Assembly (NCBI GenBank): GCA_037968815.1
Contig: JBBKWF010000015.1
Location: 59,567 to 123,566 of the forward strand
Length of the DNA: 64,000 bases
Origin: Pseudopedobacter sp037968815
GTDB taxonomy: Bacteria; Bacteroidota; Bacteroidia; Sphingobacteriales; Sphingobacteriaceae
Direction: 5' to 3'
Below, piece by piece: positions 10,457 through 20,100 of this stretch. Both the position numbers and the translations under genes were made by a program. A model generated the notes under the pieces. That model did no database searches, was not told where the DNA came from, and saw nothing but the letters and a program-made list of their open reading frames with translations. The first letter of the stretch is position 1; every line of letters begins with the position of its first letter.

Positions 10457-11617
10457 CTATTTTATCAATCGAGCAACAAATAAAGTATCGGCTTTAGAGT
10501 GGTAACCTTTTATTAATTCCTGACTTTCAACTTTAAGATCAAAGTTTTTGCATAGCCAGCTCACTTGTTCTTCGTTTTCTGCTTTGAATACAGAACAGGT
10601 GATATAAATCAAGGGTTTGTCTTTTTTTAGATATTTAACTACATTTTTTGCAATTCTTCTTTGCAACTCAGTATAAAATTTAAGTTTGCCATCCGTAAAA
10701 GAGCTAATCATTTCTGGCGTACGTCCCCAAGTTCCAGAACCACTGCAAGGTGCATCTAAAATAATCCCATCAAACTCATAATCATGCAGAAGCAAATCTT
10801 GGTTTTTGGTTAAATCCAAAACTTTACGCTGATAATCTTTTATACCAGCTAAAGAAAAACGTTCGCGAAGGTTCTCTAAAATAGACTCTCTATTATCTGA
10901 AACTAAAAGTTTTACTGTTGGCTCTTCATCATGCAATAGCAAAGATTTCCCACCAGATGCAGCACAGCAATCCCACCATTTATCCCACTTTTGTGGTTTA
11001 AAAGACTCTCCTACTTTTTGCGAGGAAACATCCTGAACCTCATAAATACCTTTATCGGTAATTACCTGATCTACCTTTGTCCCATTAGGCAAAGCTAAAG
11101 TTTGCTCATTGATAAGTTGGAAGGATAAACCTGCTGTTTCTAGTTTTTTAGTGATTTGTTTTTCTTTTCCTCGTTGCATACGGATATACAAATCGGGCTG
11201 AACGAAAAACGATTTATAAAAAACTTCTTTATCAACGCTTTTTGACAAGTTTTTATCAAAAGGGAAAATATCGGAAAGCTTAAAATCAGGAAATTCTTTT
11301 TTTATAATCTCCAGCTTTTCCTCCAAATTTAAATGGATAAAAGCTTCAAATTCGGGTTTATAATAACTAATGAAAGAATTGGTTTCTGAATTACATAAAA
11401 AATCTGCTACTACTAACCGGTTTTCGAGAGACTGATTTTCGAGTGCTTTACCTAACCTAAAATAGTTATAGATTAAACGGCTAGCAAAACGCCTATCCTT
11501 AGAGCCCATCTGCTTATTTTGCCTATAATATTGCGCTAAAAAGCGAAATAAAGGTTGCTCAAAAGAAAATTGCTTTAAAATATTTTCTACAGTACTTAAT
11601 TGATGAAATGCTTTCAT
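10457..11617 (-). CDS. RsmB/NOP-family RNA (cytosine-5) methyltransferase
   Basis: SAM-dependent RNA m5C methyltransferase, probably acting on rRNA. The Rossmann domain (about residues 180-386) shows the SAM site CCAASGGKS, the DAPCSGSGTW motif with one conserved Cys, and the catalytic TCSVFKAENEEQV motif. The N-terminal half is a helical NusB/RsmB-like RNA-binding region. I chose the ATG at 11617 (MKAFHQLS, 386 aa); the reading frame could be extended only to a TTG at 11626 that overlaps the preceding gene. The start lies one base after the stop of the upstream lipoprotein gene, so the two are likely co-transcribed. The exact target base is not evident. Confidence 0.9.
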   Translation of the reverse strand: MKAFHQLSTVENILKQFSFEQPLFRFLAQYYRQNKQMGSKDRRFASRLIYNYFRLGKALENQSLENRLVVADFLCNSETNSFISYYKPEFEAFIHLNLEEKLEIIKKEFPDFKLSDIFPFDKNLSKSVDKEVFYKSFFVQPDLYIRMQRGKEKQITKKLETAGLSFQLINEQTLALPNGTKVDQVITDKGIYEVQDVSSQKVGESFKPQKWDKWWDCCAASGGKSLLLHDEEPTVKLLVSDNRESILENLRERFSLAGIKDYQRKVLDLTKNQDLLLHDYEFDGIILDAPCSGSGTWGRTPEMISSFTDGKLKFYTELQRRIAKNVVKYLKKDKPLIYITCSVFKAENEEQVSWLCKNFDLKVESQELIKGYHSKADTLFVARLIK

Positions 11618-11618
11618 A

Positions 11619-12899
11619 TTAATCAACTTTCACTAGTTGCGATCCCTCGTATTTTAGCATCATTAAATTGCTATTATAATAGCCTGTTTTTTCATCCTGT
11701 TTAAAATCAAAATCGTTATGGATACCATCGAACTTATCATCCAAGAGTTCATTCATAAATTTATATCCTTTTTTATTCATTAAAGTCGCAAAATAATAAC
11801 CAATATCGAAGCCCTTAAAAGCATACTCGCTCGGTTCAACTGAAAATTTAGAACGATAATATTTTACAAAATCACTACTCCTGCTAGATTGATAGTTGAT
11901 TTGATAAGAAGAAGTGATATAAGTATTTAAGCGTTCTAACTGCTGAAAATCTAAAAACGTAGCTTTATCCCATCCCGGATGACCGATTACGGCAATCTGA
12001 AAATTTCGACTTATTTTTTCTAACTCCTTAAACATAGTCAACAAAAACACCCGTTCAGTAGTTGGCAATACTATTACATTTAAGCCATTTGGACTAAGAC
12101 TTTTGTACACATTTTCATACCCAACTGCCTTAATTCCTAATTCTGAAACAGAATAAGGTTTTGCCAAACTATCCATCCCTTTTTTAAACGGAACTGCATA
12201 TTTATATTCATCGGGCTGACCACTTCTAATCAGTAAAACCTTAGCAGGCTTTAAATCACTTTTAATAAATTTAGCAACTTTATAAGCGTGTTGATCTATA
12301 GAGTTATTGATGGTAATAAGGTAAGGATTACTGAATAAACTAGGGTCTGAAGCCGCTAAAGGCGAAACCATCGGTTTTTGCATCCGTTCACTATAAATAG
12401 AAAAAGCTTTTATACCGTTCGGAAAAACAGGCCCTACAATCAAATGTGAGGTAATAATGGCTGGCTTTATAGCCAATGCACCTAAAGCCGTAGGGTTATC
12501 ATTAGAGTCAAAAACCTGTAATTTAAAATCGACATCGCCTTTTTGATTAGCTACCGAATCTAAACCCATTTTAAAGCCTTGATATAAATCAATAGCAATT
12601 TCCGCTTTTCTTAAATCGGCTACTCCTGCAGTTTTATAGTCAATGCTTTGTAGTTCAAAAGGTAAAATCAAGGAAATTACCATTTCTGGTTTTTCCTTGA
12701 TTTTTTGACTAAGCTTTTCTTGTTCTTTTTCTGCCTCTTTACCTGAAACCGTTTCCTCAACATTTTGTGATGTTGGATTCTTATTTCCGGGAGCCGTTTT
12801 TGGAGAACAAGCGGTGATCAGATAAAAAGGTATTAAGTATAAAATTAAAAGGCGAAAGTTAAAAGTTGTAGATTTTGAGTTAAAACCTTGCAAATTCAT
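11619..12899 (-). CDS. Periplasmic-binding-protein-like lipoprotein (type 1 fold)
   Basis: 426-aa lipoprotein resembling amino-acid ABC transporter receptors and the LpoA/LppC family. From the ATG at 12899 the product begins with a long signal peptide ending in the lipobox LITAC (Cys31). It continues with a low-complexity linker and a two-lobed type 1 periplasmic binding fold (LILPFELQSIDYKTAG, HLIVGPVFPNGIKAFS, KVLLIRSGQPDEYK, FKGFDIGYYFATLM). A longer frame from 12968 runs into guaA and lacks a signal-like start, so it is less likely. No permease or ATPase gene adjoins it, so sensing or cell-envelope function is as plausible as transport. Confidence 0.82.
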   Translation of the reverse strand: MNLQGFNSKSTTFNFRLLILYLIPFYLITACSPKTAPGNKNPTSQNVEETVSGKEAEKEQEKLSQKIKEKPEMVISLILPFELQSIDYKTAGVADLRKAEIAIDLYQGFKMGLDSVANQKGDVDFKLQVFDSNDNPTALGALAIKPAIITSHLIVGPVFPNGIKAFSIYSERMQKPMVSPLAASDPSLFSNPYLITINNSIDQHAYKVAKFIKSDLKPAKVLLIRSGQPDEYKYAVPFKKGMDSLAKPYSVSELGIKAVGYENVYKSLSPNGLNVIVLPTTERVFLLTMFKELEKISRNFQIAVIGHPGWDKATFLDFQQLERLNTYITSSYQINYQSSRSSDFVKYYRSKFSVEPSEYAFKGFDIGYYFATLMNKKGYKFMNELLDDKFDGIHNDFDFKQDEKTGYYNSNLMMLKYEGSQLVKVD

Positions 12900-12924
12900 A
12901 TTACTTATTGCCTTCTGTTTATTT

Positions 12925-14457
12925 TTATTCCCACTCAATTGTTGCTGGTGGTTTTGAACTGATATCATACACTACTCTGTTTATTCCTTTTACATTATTG
13001 ATGATCTCGTTAGAGATTTTCGCCAGCAATTCGTAAGGTAAATGACTCCAATCGGCTGTCATTCCATCTACAGAACCTACTGCTCTTAACGCAACCACAT
13101 TTTCATACGTACGTTCATCTCCCATTACCCCTACTGATTGTATTGGCAGATAAATAGTTCCGGCTTGCCATACTTTATCATACCAACCAGATTCTTTTAA
13201 GTTTTTGATGTAGATATAATCTGCATCTTGCAAAATCTGCACTTTTTCTGGGGTTACATCGCCCAATATACGGATACCTAAACCTGGTCCTGGAAAAGGG
13301 TGACGGTTTAAAATATCAGCGGGCAAACCTAAAGCCTTACCTACTCTACGTACCTCATCTTTAAATAAAGACTTAAGTGGCTCAACTACTTTAAGCTTCA
13401 TGTAATCAGGCAAACCGCCTACATTATGATGCGATTTTATAGTTGCCGATGGGCCTCCATTTACCGAAACAGATTCAATTACATCTGGGTAAATTGTACC
13501 TTGAGCTAACCACTTTACATCTGTAATCAGATTAGCCTCTTCATCAAATACTTCGATAAAAACCCTGCCAATTGCTTTACGCTTTTGCTCTGGATCTGTT
13601 AAGCCAGCCAAAGCATCATAAAACTTTTGCTTAGCATCAACGCCTTTTACGTTTAAACCCAATTCTTTATAAGAATCTAAAACCGACTCAAACTCGTTTT
13701 TACGCAATAAACCGTTATCTACAAAAACACAATGTAGATTTTTGCCAACGGCTTGGTGTAAAATCAAAGCCGCTACTGAAGAATCTACTCCTCCAGACAA
13801 ACCTAAAACTACTTTATCATCAGTCAATTGCTCTTTTAACGCTGCAATTGTTTCTTCAGCAAAAGCAAAAGGTGTCCAGTCTTGGGTACAACCACAAATA
13901 TCTAGCAAAAAGTTTTGTAACAATTGCTTTCCATCTGTTGAATGGGTAACCTCCGGATGAAATTGGATGCCGTAAGTTTGCGTTCCTTTAATTTGGTAAG
14001 CAGCAACTTTTACAGATTCTGTACTGGCAATAATTTCAAAATCTGCCGGAATATCTTTAATGGTATCGCCGTGAGACATCCACACTTGCGAATGTGCCGG
14101 CAAATCCTTCATTAAATCATTTTTAGCATGAATATATTCGAGATTTGCTCTTCCATATTCTCTAATTTCTGAAGGAACAACCTGTCCACCAGAATGTTGA
14201 GCTATATATTGCGCTCCATAACAAACGCCCAATAAAGGCAGTTTTTTATGAAATTGTTGAAAGTCAACTTGGGGTGCGCCTTCCTGACGAACAGAAGAAG
14301 GGCTACCTGAAAGAATCACACCTTTGGTAAATTCATCAAGTTCAGGAATTTTATTAAATGGGTGGATTTCACAATAAACATTTAGTTCACGAACTCTTCT
14401 TGCTATCAATTGAGTGTACTGTGAACCAAAATCGAGGATAAGGATTTTCTCTTGCAT
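12925..14457 (-). CDS. guaA: GMP synthase (glutamine-hydrolysing)
   Basis: Converts XMP to GMP with ATP and glutamine in purine synthesis. The N-terminal class I amidotransferase domain (about residues 3-190) has the nucleophile in GVCYGAQY and the His-Glu pair in FHPEVTHS. The ATP-pyrophosphatase domain has the PP-loop LSGGVDSSVAAL. The C-terminal dimerisation domain ends in KPPATIEWE, the usual GuaA terminus. The ATG at 14457 (MQEKILILDFG, 510 aa) fits family starts better than a TTG two codons upstream. The divergent NlpC/P60-like gene begins about 120 bp away. Confidence 0.98.
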   Translation of the reverse strand: MQEKILILDFGSQYTQLIARRVRELNVYCEIHPFNKIPELDEFTKGVILSGSPSSVRQEGAPQVDFQQFHKKLPLLGVCYGAQYIAQHSGGQVVPSEIREYGRANLEYIHAKNDLMKDLPAHSQVWMSHGDTIKDIPADFEIIASTESVKVAAYQIKGTQTYGIQFHPEVTHSTDGKQLLQNFLLDICGCTQDWTPFAFAEETIAALKEQLTDDKVVLGLSGGVDSSVAALILHQAVGKNLHCVFVDNGLLRKNEFESVLDSYKELGLNVKGVDAKQKFYDALAGLTDPEQKRKAIGRVFIEVFDEEANLITDVKWLAQGTIYPDVIESVSVNGGPSATIKSHHNVGGLPDYMKLKVVEPLKSLFKDEVRRVGKALGLPADILNRHPFPGPGLGIRILGDVTPEKVQILQDADYIYIKNLKESGWYDKVWQAGTIYLPIQSVGVMGDERTYENVVALRAVGSVDGMTADWSHLPYELLAKISNEIINNVKGINRVVYDISSKPPATIEWE

Positions 14458-14575
14458 GGGCAAAGATAAAAATTTTTAGGTGCTAAGGGACAAAATTAGA
14501 AATTTGATGACGTTTATTAATGGAAGCTTCGTATTTTTAAAACCAAACGCTAAAAAAGCTATTGATTTGATTTTG

Positions 14576-15250
14576 ATGAAGAAAAAATTACTCTGGTTAT
14601 TTATTATTTGCAACTGTTTTTTTGTACTGCAAGCCTGCGATTATGTACCGAACAGAAGCAATATTATTGCGGCAAATAGAAGCTTAATTGACACAGGAGT
14701 AAGATATATTATTGTTCCGCGTGACACCATTAAGCCAGATACCAGCAAAATTAAAGACACTTTATTAATAAAAAGACCCGACAGCATTCTTGTTGCAAAA
14801 AAAACAGATAGCATTTTGCCACCTGCACAACCAATTGTAAAAGTTAATGCTACTATTAATGCAAAAGCAGAAACTCTTGTAAAGTATGCCGAAACTTTAA
14901 TTGGCAAACCTTATGCCTACGCCAACACACCAGAAATGGGCTTTAGTAATTCGGGCTTTGTAAATTATGTTTATAGCCATTTTGATATTAAAGTACCTAA
15001 ATACGCTCCTTCTTTTATTACAATTGGTGAGGAAGTAACACCAGAAGATGTTTCTGAGGGAGATATAGTTTTATTTTCAAAAGAGGACGACAATAAAAAA
15101 GCGGTATATCAAATTGGTATTGTGACCTCTGCAAAAGGCAGTCCAGTGAGCTTTATCCATGCTAGTTCTGGAAAAATGAATGGAGTTGGGGTGAGTGTTT
15201 TAAGCGCCTATTATCAAAGAAAAGTAATAGGTTTTAGACGAGTTTTTTAA
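14576..15250 (+). CDS. NlpC/P60-fold lipoprotein lacking the catalytic Cys and His
   Basis: 224-aa lipoprotein: signal peptide with lipobox VLQAC (Cys21), a Ser/Lys/Pro-rich linker (about 50-95) and an NlpC/P60 domain (about 97-224). Aligned with active cell-wall peptidases, the DCSGFV nucleophile motif reads SNSGFV (Asn125 replaces Cys) and the HVGI motif reads QIGI (Gln179 replaces His). The third polar residue in FIHAS (His195) is kept. By established family mechanism it should be inactive as a peptidase and may bind peptidoglycan or regulate another hydrolase. I chose the ATG at 14576 because it places the signal peptide at the N-terminus; the frame is open from 14480. Confidence 0.85.
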   Translation: MKKKLLWLFIICNCFFVLQACDYVPNRSNIIAANRSLIDTGVRYIIVPRDTIKPDTSKIKDTLLIKRPDSILVAKKTDSILPPAQPIVKVNATINAKAETLVKYAETLIGKPYAYANTPEMGFSNSGFVNYVYSHFDIKVPKYAPSFITIGEEVTPEDVSEGDIVLFSKEDDNKKAVYQIGIVTSAKGSPVSFIHASSGKMNGVGVSVLSAYYQRKVIGFRRVF

Positions 15251-15336
15251 GCTAGATTTTAAAACGCCTATCAGTATATATTGGTATATAATTAAAAAGC
15301 CTCTCGCTTATCTTTGATAAACCAATCCCCACCGAG

Positions 15337-15987
15337 ATGAAATTTAAACTGATATTACTTTTATCGCTAATACTTAGCGCACCTACATTTGCACAATTAA
15401 CTAAGGCAGATATTGAAGCTAAATTCCCATTATTGAGTTTACCTTATGAGTTTGAAAGAGCGGACATCCCTCGACCTGGTAAAAACGGACCAATTGACCT
15501 TGATCAATTTCCTTTTATTAAGGAGGATGTAACCGATTTAATTACTCAAGCTACACTTGATCATACTACTCAAAAAACATCCAGTCAGCTCAGCAAGAAA
15601 ATGTACGAACCAAAAAGCGGAAAAGTGAGAGCTATTGGTCGTTTCGAAAACGGCAAGCAAACTTTTTTAGTTTTTCACTTTACCCAAGGCGGTCCTTCTG
15701 CTACTTTGAATATTGTATATATTGCGTCTCTTGGTATGGATTACAAAGTTATAGACGTGGCCGAGCTATCTAATTTCAATATCTTCAAAAAAGGTACGAA
15801 AGGTTATAAACACGTTGTAATTGTTAGACGAGCTCAACTCAATAAAAACAACCTATTAAACCTTATGGAAACCTACCGTTATGAAAAAGAGGTTAATGAT
15901 AACGGAGAACAAACGCTTAATAAAGATATCAGCAGATATGGCTTTCAGTTTATGGAAGACGGCAAAGTGATGAATAATCTTTATTAA
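15337..15987 (+). CDS. Exported protein of unknown function
   Basis: 216-aa protein with a clear signal peptide (about residues 1-19, ending SAPTFAQ). The mature part is a mixed alpha/beta globular chain without cysteines or recognised motifs. It is not familiar as a named family. It has its own terminator just downstream, convergent with the PorP/SprF gene, and sits 86 bp after the NlpC/P60-like gene on the same strand. A periplasmic location is the only inference that can be supported. Confidence 0.75.
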   Translation: MKFKLILLLSLILSAPTFAQLTKADIEAKFPLLSLPYEFERADIPRPGKNGPIDLDQFPFIKEDVTDLITQATLDHTTQKTSSQLSKKMYEPKSGKVRAIGRFENGKQTFLVFHFTQGGPSATLNIVYIASLGMDYKVIDVAELSNFNIFKKGTKGYKHVVIVRRAQLNKNNLLNLMETYRYEKEVNDNGEQTLNKDISRYGFQFMEDGKVMNNLY

Positions 15988-16002
15988 TGATCAAACACTT
16001 AC

Positions 16003-16036
16003 AGCAGAATCTCTTGTTTTAAGGATTCTGCTTTTA
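16003..16036. terminator. Bidirectional terminator between convergent genes
   Basis: 9-bp perfect stem AGCAGAATC / GATTCTGCT followed by T residues on the plus strand. It sits between the 15337-15987 gene and the stop of the PorP/SprF gene. Confidence 0.7.
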
Positions 16037-16037
16037 A

Positions 16038-17048
16038 CTAAAAACTAGGGTTAGTTACCCGGTAGTGGTTATTAAAGGTAAAGCCTAAAACAATTTCATG
16101 CGAACCTCTACTTACTGTATTTAATTCTGAAGTTGTAAAATCATAAGCATAACCCACGTTTAGCAAAGAACTAAGGTTAAAACCCAGCATCCCCGCGTAA
16201 GAGTTGTTTTTGCGGTAAGTCCCTCCTAGCCAAACCTTATTTTTGAAAGCAACTTTAGTATTAATATCTAAGCTTAAGGGAGTTGGATTCACATATTTAA
16301 ACATTACAGAAGGAACAATAGTAATATCATCAGTCAACCAAAAACAATAACCTGCGGTAACGAAAGCATGAGGAACAGTTTTGCCTGTATTTGGGTTCGA
16401 ATTGCCAGACAAGTCTGTTTTTTGTGGTAGCAATTGTTGAACCGATGCGCCAACAAAATATTCGGCAGAATAAAGCCATACACCAAAATTAACATCAGGC
16501 TTAATAGTACTTACCGTCCCTTTGTTTGCAATAGCAACATCACTTGGGTCCTCAAGTTTAACATCTGAGGTATTAAAACTCATTCTGTTTGCACCTAAAC
16601 CAACGCCAACCGCCAAGTTAACCCTCGGCGCTATACCTAAATGATAGGCATAGGTTAAATTAACTGTGGTATTATCCAAGGGTCCTGCTTTATCAGAAAC
16701 AGCCGTCAGCCCAATTCCGTGATGAGGTTCAGAAGCCGTATAGTCCCATTTATAACTTTTACCTAGGGGATTTTCACCAACCATACCATAAGAAGTAGCG
16801 CTTGCCCAATCATCTGTATTTCCAATTGGCATATGGGCGGTAAAATAGTTAGTTTTTGGAGCATTCTCTAACCCTACCCATTGTTGCCTTGTTCCTGCTT
16901 TAACATCAATATATTGATCAATACCTGTTAAGGCAGGATTTATAATGTAATTATTTAAAATATATTGAGTGTACTGAGGCTTTTGTTGAGCTTTAAGATT
17001 AGTCAACATCAAGAAAAACAGAACACAAAAAACAACAAAACTCTTCAT
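16038..17048 (-). CDS. PorP/SprF-family type IX secretion system membrane protein
   Basis: 336-aa outer-membrane protein. The signal peptide ends near NLKAQQ. The family-typical opening QYILNNYIINPALTGI and QQWVGLENAPKTNYF is followed by a predicted beta-barrel with repeated Gly/aromatic strands and a C-terminal VLGFTFNNH strand. PorP/SprF proteins help place or retain proteins bearing the type B C-terminal signal on the cell surface. The gene lies 55 bp after the giant type-B-signal protein on the same strand, the usual pairing in Bacteroidota, so these two are very likely partners. Confidence 0.93.
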   Translation of the reverse strand: MKSFVVFCVLFFLMLTNLKAQQKPQYTQYILNNYIINPALTGIDQYIDVKAGTRQQWVGLENAPKTNYFTAHMPIGNTDDWASATSYGMVGENPLGKSYKWDYTASEPHHGIGLTAVSDKAGPLDNTTVNLTYAYHLGIAPRVNLAVGVGLGANRMSFNTSDVKLEDPSDVAIANKGTVSTIKPDVNFGVWLYSAEYFVGASVQQLLPQKTDLSGNSNPNTGKTVPHAFVTAGYCFWLTDDITIVPSVMFKYVNPTPLSLDINTKVAFKNKVWLGGTYRKNNSYAGMLGFNLSSLLNVGYAYDFTTSELNTVSRGSHEIVLGFTFNNHYRVTNPSF

Positions 17049-17103
17049 TTAAATGGTAAACCGTACACAATTATTCATAAAAAAAACTCTCCTCATCATT
17101 ACA

Positions 17104-20100
17104 CTAGCGTACCAACATTAAAGACCCCGAATATTTCAATTCTCCATCTTTTGCCGTAATAATATAATAATACATCCCTTCGGGCAAATACTCATTATTC
17201 AATTTACCGTCCCATGGCGTATATCTTCCGCTGGCAAAAATCTCTTTCCCATATCTATTAAAAATCCTCATAGTACTACTTGGGTAACTATCTAAATATT
17301 TAATATTCCAAGTATCATTAACACCATCCCCGTTTGGGGTAAAAGTATTTGGTATTTCCGGAAACTGTAACACCTTTACAACCATACTATCTTGTATTGT
17401 ACAGCCTTGCTCACTATTAACAGTTAAAGTATAAGTAACATCCTTTAGTGGAGAAGCAATAGGGTTAAGTACATCATCTCTATCTAAACCTATAGATGGT
17501 GTCCACTTATAAGTGACATTATTACCTTCGGCAACAGCATCTAAAACAATTTGTCCGCCGATTAAAATCACTTTATCGCTACCTGCATCTGCAGTAGGTG
17601 TTGGGTAAACAGTAATAAGCTGAGTTTTGGCATCAGAACAACCATTATCACCGACAAAAGTATAGGTAATAGTGTGTGTACCCGCACCCGCTTTGGTAGG
17701 AGAAAACACACCGCCCGCATCAATAATTCCTTTGCCAGAGTAAGTTCCTTTACCGCTAAAACCGGTAACTTCATTAGCCTGTGTAAGTTGATATTCCGTT
17801 ACCTCCGCACATACACTAGTTAATGGAGCAAACTCAACGTTTGGCACTGCTTTTAGCGTGATGGTTTTGATGACTTCATTTACACAGTTATCACCAGAAG
17901 TAATTCTCATCCGAATATTTTTATCTTGCGTTGCTGGCGAACTAAACTTAGGATAGTTAAAACTATAGCTTTTATTTGATGCACTCCTTAAAGCAGGATT
18001 ATCATCTGTTAATTGATATTGGGCTTCATTCGGATGATTATCATTATCAAAACTCCACTCTATTTTATTTATTTCTCCAAAAGCGATAGTTGTGTTATCA
18101 ATAAAAGTAACCTCTTGATCGCTACATAAACTATTTTCATTTAAAACACTGAAAACAGGATTTGCAATAGCTCCTTTTACCAAAAAGGGTTTAGTTAAAG
18201 TATTTGTACTTCCGTTTGGTGCAGTTACCGTCAAAGTAATTTGATAGCTCTTTGCTTCTTTAAAAGCAAAAGTTGGGTTTGGTTGAGTTGAAGTAGAATT
18301 AAGCGCATCGCCAAACTTCCATTGATAGGTTAACCCGGTTTCGCTACCTACAAAAGTAGAAAGGTTGGTGAAAACTGCTTCTCCGTTTGGTAAACATCCA
18401 TCGGGTAAAGAAAAATCTACTATTGGAATTGCTTTAAGTGTGATAGGTTTTGTAAACGTATTTACACAAGTAATCCCCGAGTAGGCTTTCATTGAAACAT
18501 TAATCGTTTTTTGGGCAGGAGTAAAAAACGTAGGATATGTGTGTTTGTATAGTTTTGGAGCTTGAGTTCGCTCTATTTTTGTTGCGGGATTATCGTCCGT
18601 TTCTATTTCCGAAGGTGTTGATGTATCATAAATCCATTCAATTTTTGTAACCTGCCCAAAATCAACCGAAGCTAAATCCTCGAAAACCACTTCTTGGTCA
18701 CTAAATAGTTGATTTTCATTTTGTACTGCAAATTTCGCTACTGGAGTGCTTCCGTTAACAGTAAAGGGTTTGGTAAGCGTCGTTACACATCCACTTGCAC
18801 TTGTTGCGGTTAAAGTAACTTGATATACTTTGGCTTCCGTATAGGTATGGCTAGGATCTTTGTCTGTTGAAGTGTTATTTGCTGATGTGGAATTGTTATC
18901 TCCGAAGTCCCAAACGTAACTAATAGAGCCGGTTGTAATACTTGATTTATTGATAAACTTAGCAGAAGCATCAGTTAAGCAAATATCTGGAGTTTCAAAC
19001 TCTACAACAGGCAATGGGTGGATGGTTATTGGTTTAACAATAGTTTGTGTACACCCCAAATCTGTGGTAACCGTTAATGTAACATCATACGTTTCTACCT
19101 CGTTAAAGGTATGAGTTGGATTTTGATCTGTTGAAGTGTTAGCGCTGGAAGTAGGGTCTCCAAAATCCCAAGCCCATTTTGTAATGGTGCTTTTTGTAAT
19201 TGTAGACTGATCTGTAAACTGAACAGCGCCATCGACACAAGTAATAGCCTGTTGTTTAAAATTTGCAACTGGTAAAGGCATTACCTCGGTTTCAACTTCC
19301 TTCACTTCAGACCAACAGCCGTCTTCAGATTTAACAGATAATCTAATATTTTTTACGCCCGTACTGGTGTAAGTATATTCAGCACTTTCGGTATTTGCAT
19401 TCTGCCCATCTTCAAAAATCCACAAATATTCCGTTATAGTTTGGTCAGGGAATATATTAGCCTTCACACTGATGGGACTATTTATACAAACTTCCGCAAC
19501 AGCACTAAAATCCCCTACCGGCTGTTTATTGATAATAAAATCGAATAAAAATTCATCTCCCGAACCACAAGCATCTGCCGATGGCTTGGTAGTTAACACT
19601 CTATAGCTATAAGTTTTAGCTTCTGAATAAGTAACTTCCGGAATCAAAGAATAGGTATATATCGTTTGTCCATCTTTTTGGGTGGTGGTAAATGAAGTTG
19701 AAGATATTATCTGTAGTCCACTCCCATCTCCCCGGTCAAATTGGAGTTGTGAAGCTTCGTACGGCAATTTCAAAGTCAGGTCATAAGAAGTACCTACACA
19801 ACCCGTTTGTATTTCTGAATTTGGCGCATTTGGATTAACCGGGTCTATCCCAAAAGCAGTTAAATTGGCTCCAGCAGCGTAACCGTATGATTCTGCAGAA
19901 CCAAAACCATAAGCAATCGCATTAAAGCCTACATCAGAACGTAAATTATGCGTCCCTTCTGTTACAGAAAGCTGAGCATAAGAATACTCAGAATTACCAG
20001 GCACTTCAGTAAAGCTAGCTGAAGTAGACGCACCGTCTAACGTAAAACTTGCCACCCCTGCCTTTTTAACTACCACATTTATGAAATGTTTTAGGATTTT

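Noticed and set aside
9993..10505. 170-aa plus-strand ORF opposite the fasciclin gene
   Set aside because: It is the antisense shadow of a clear FAS1 lipoprotein and has a composition that follows that gene's codons.
12900..12968. Longer start of the binding-protein-like lipoprotein
   Set aside because: It lies inside the guaA 3' end and would put 23 polar residues before the signal peptide.
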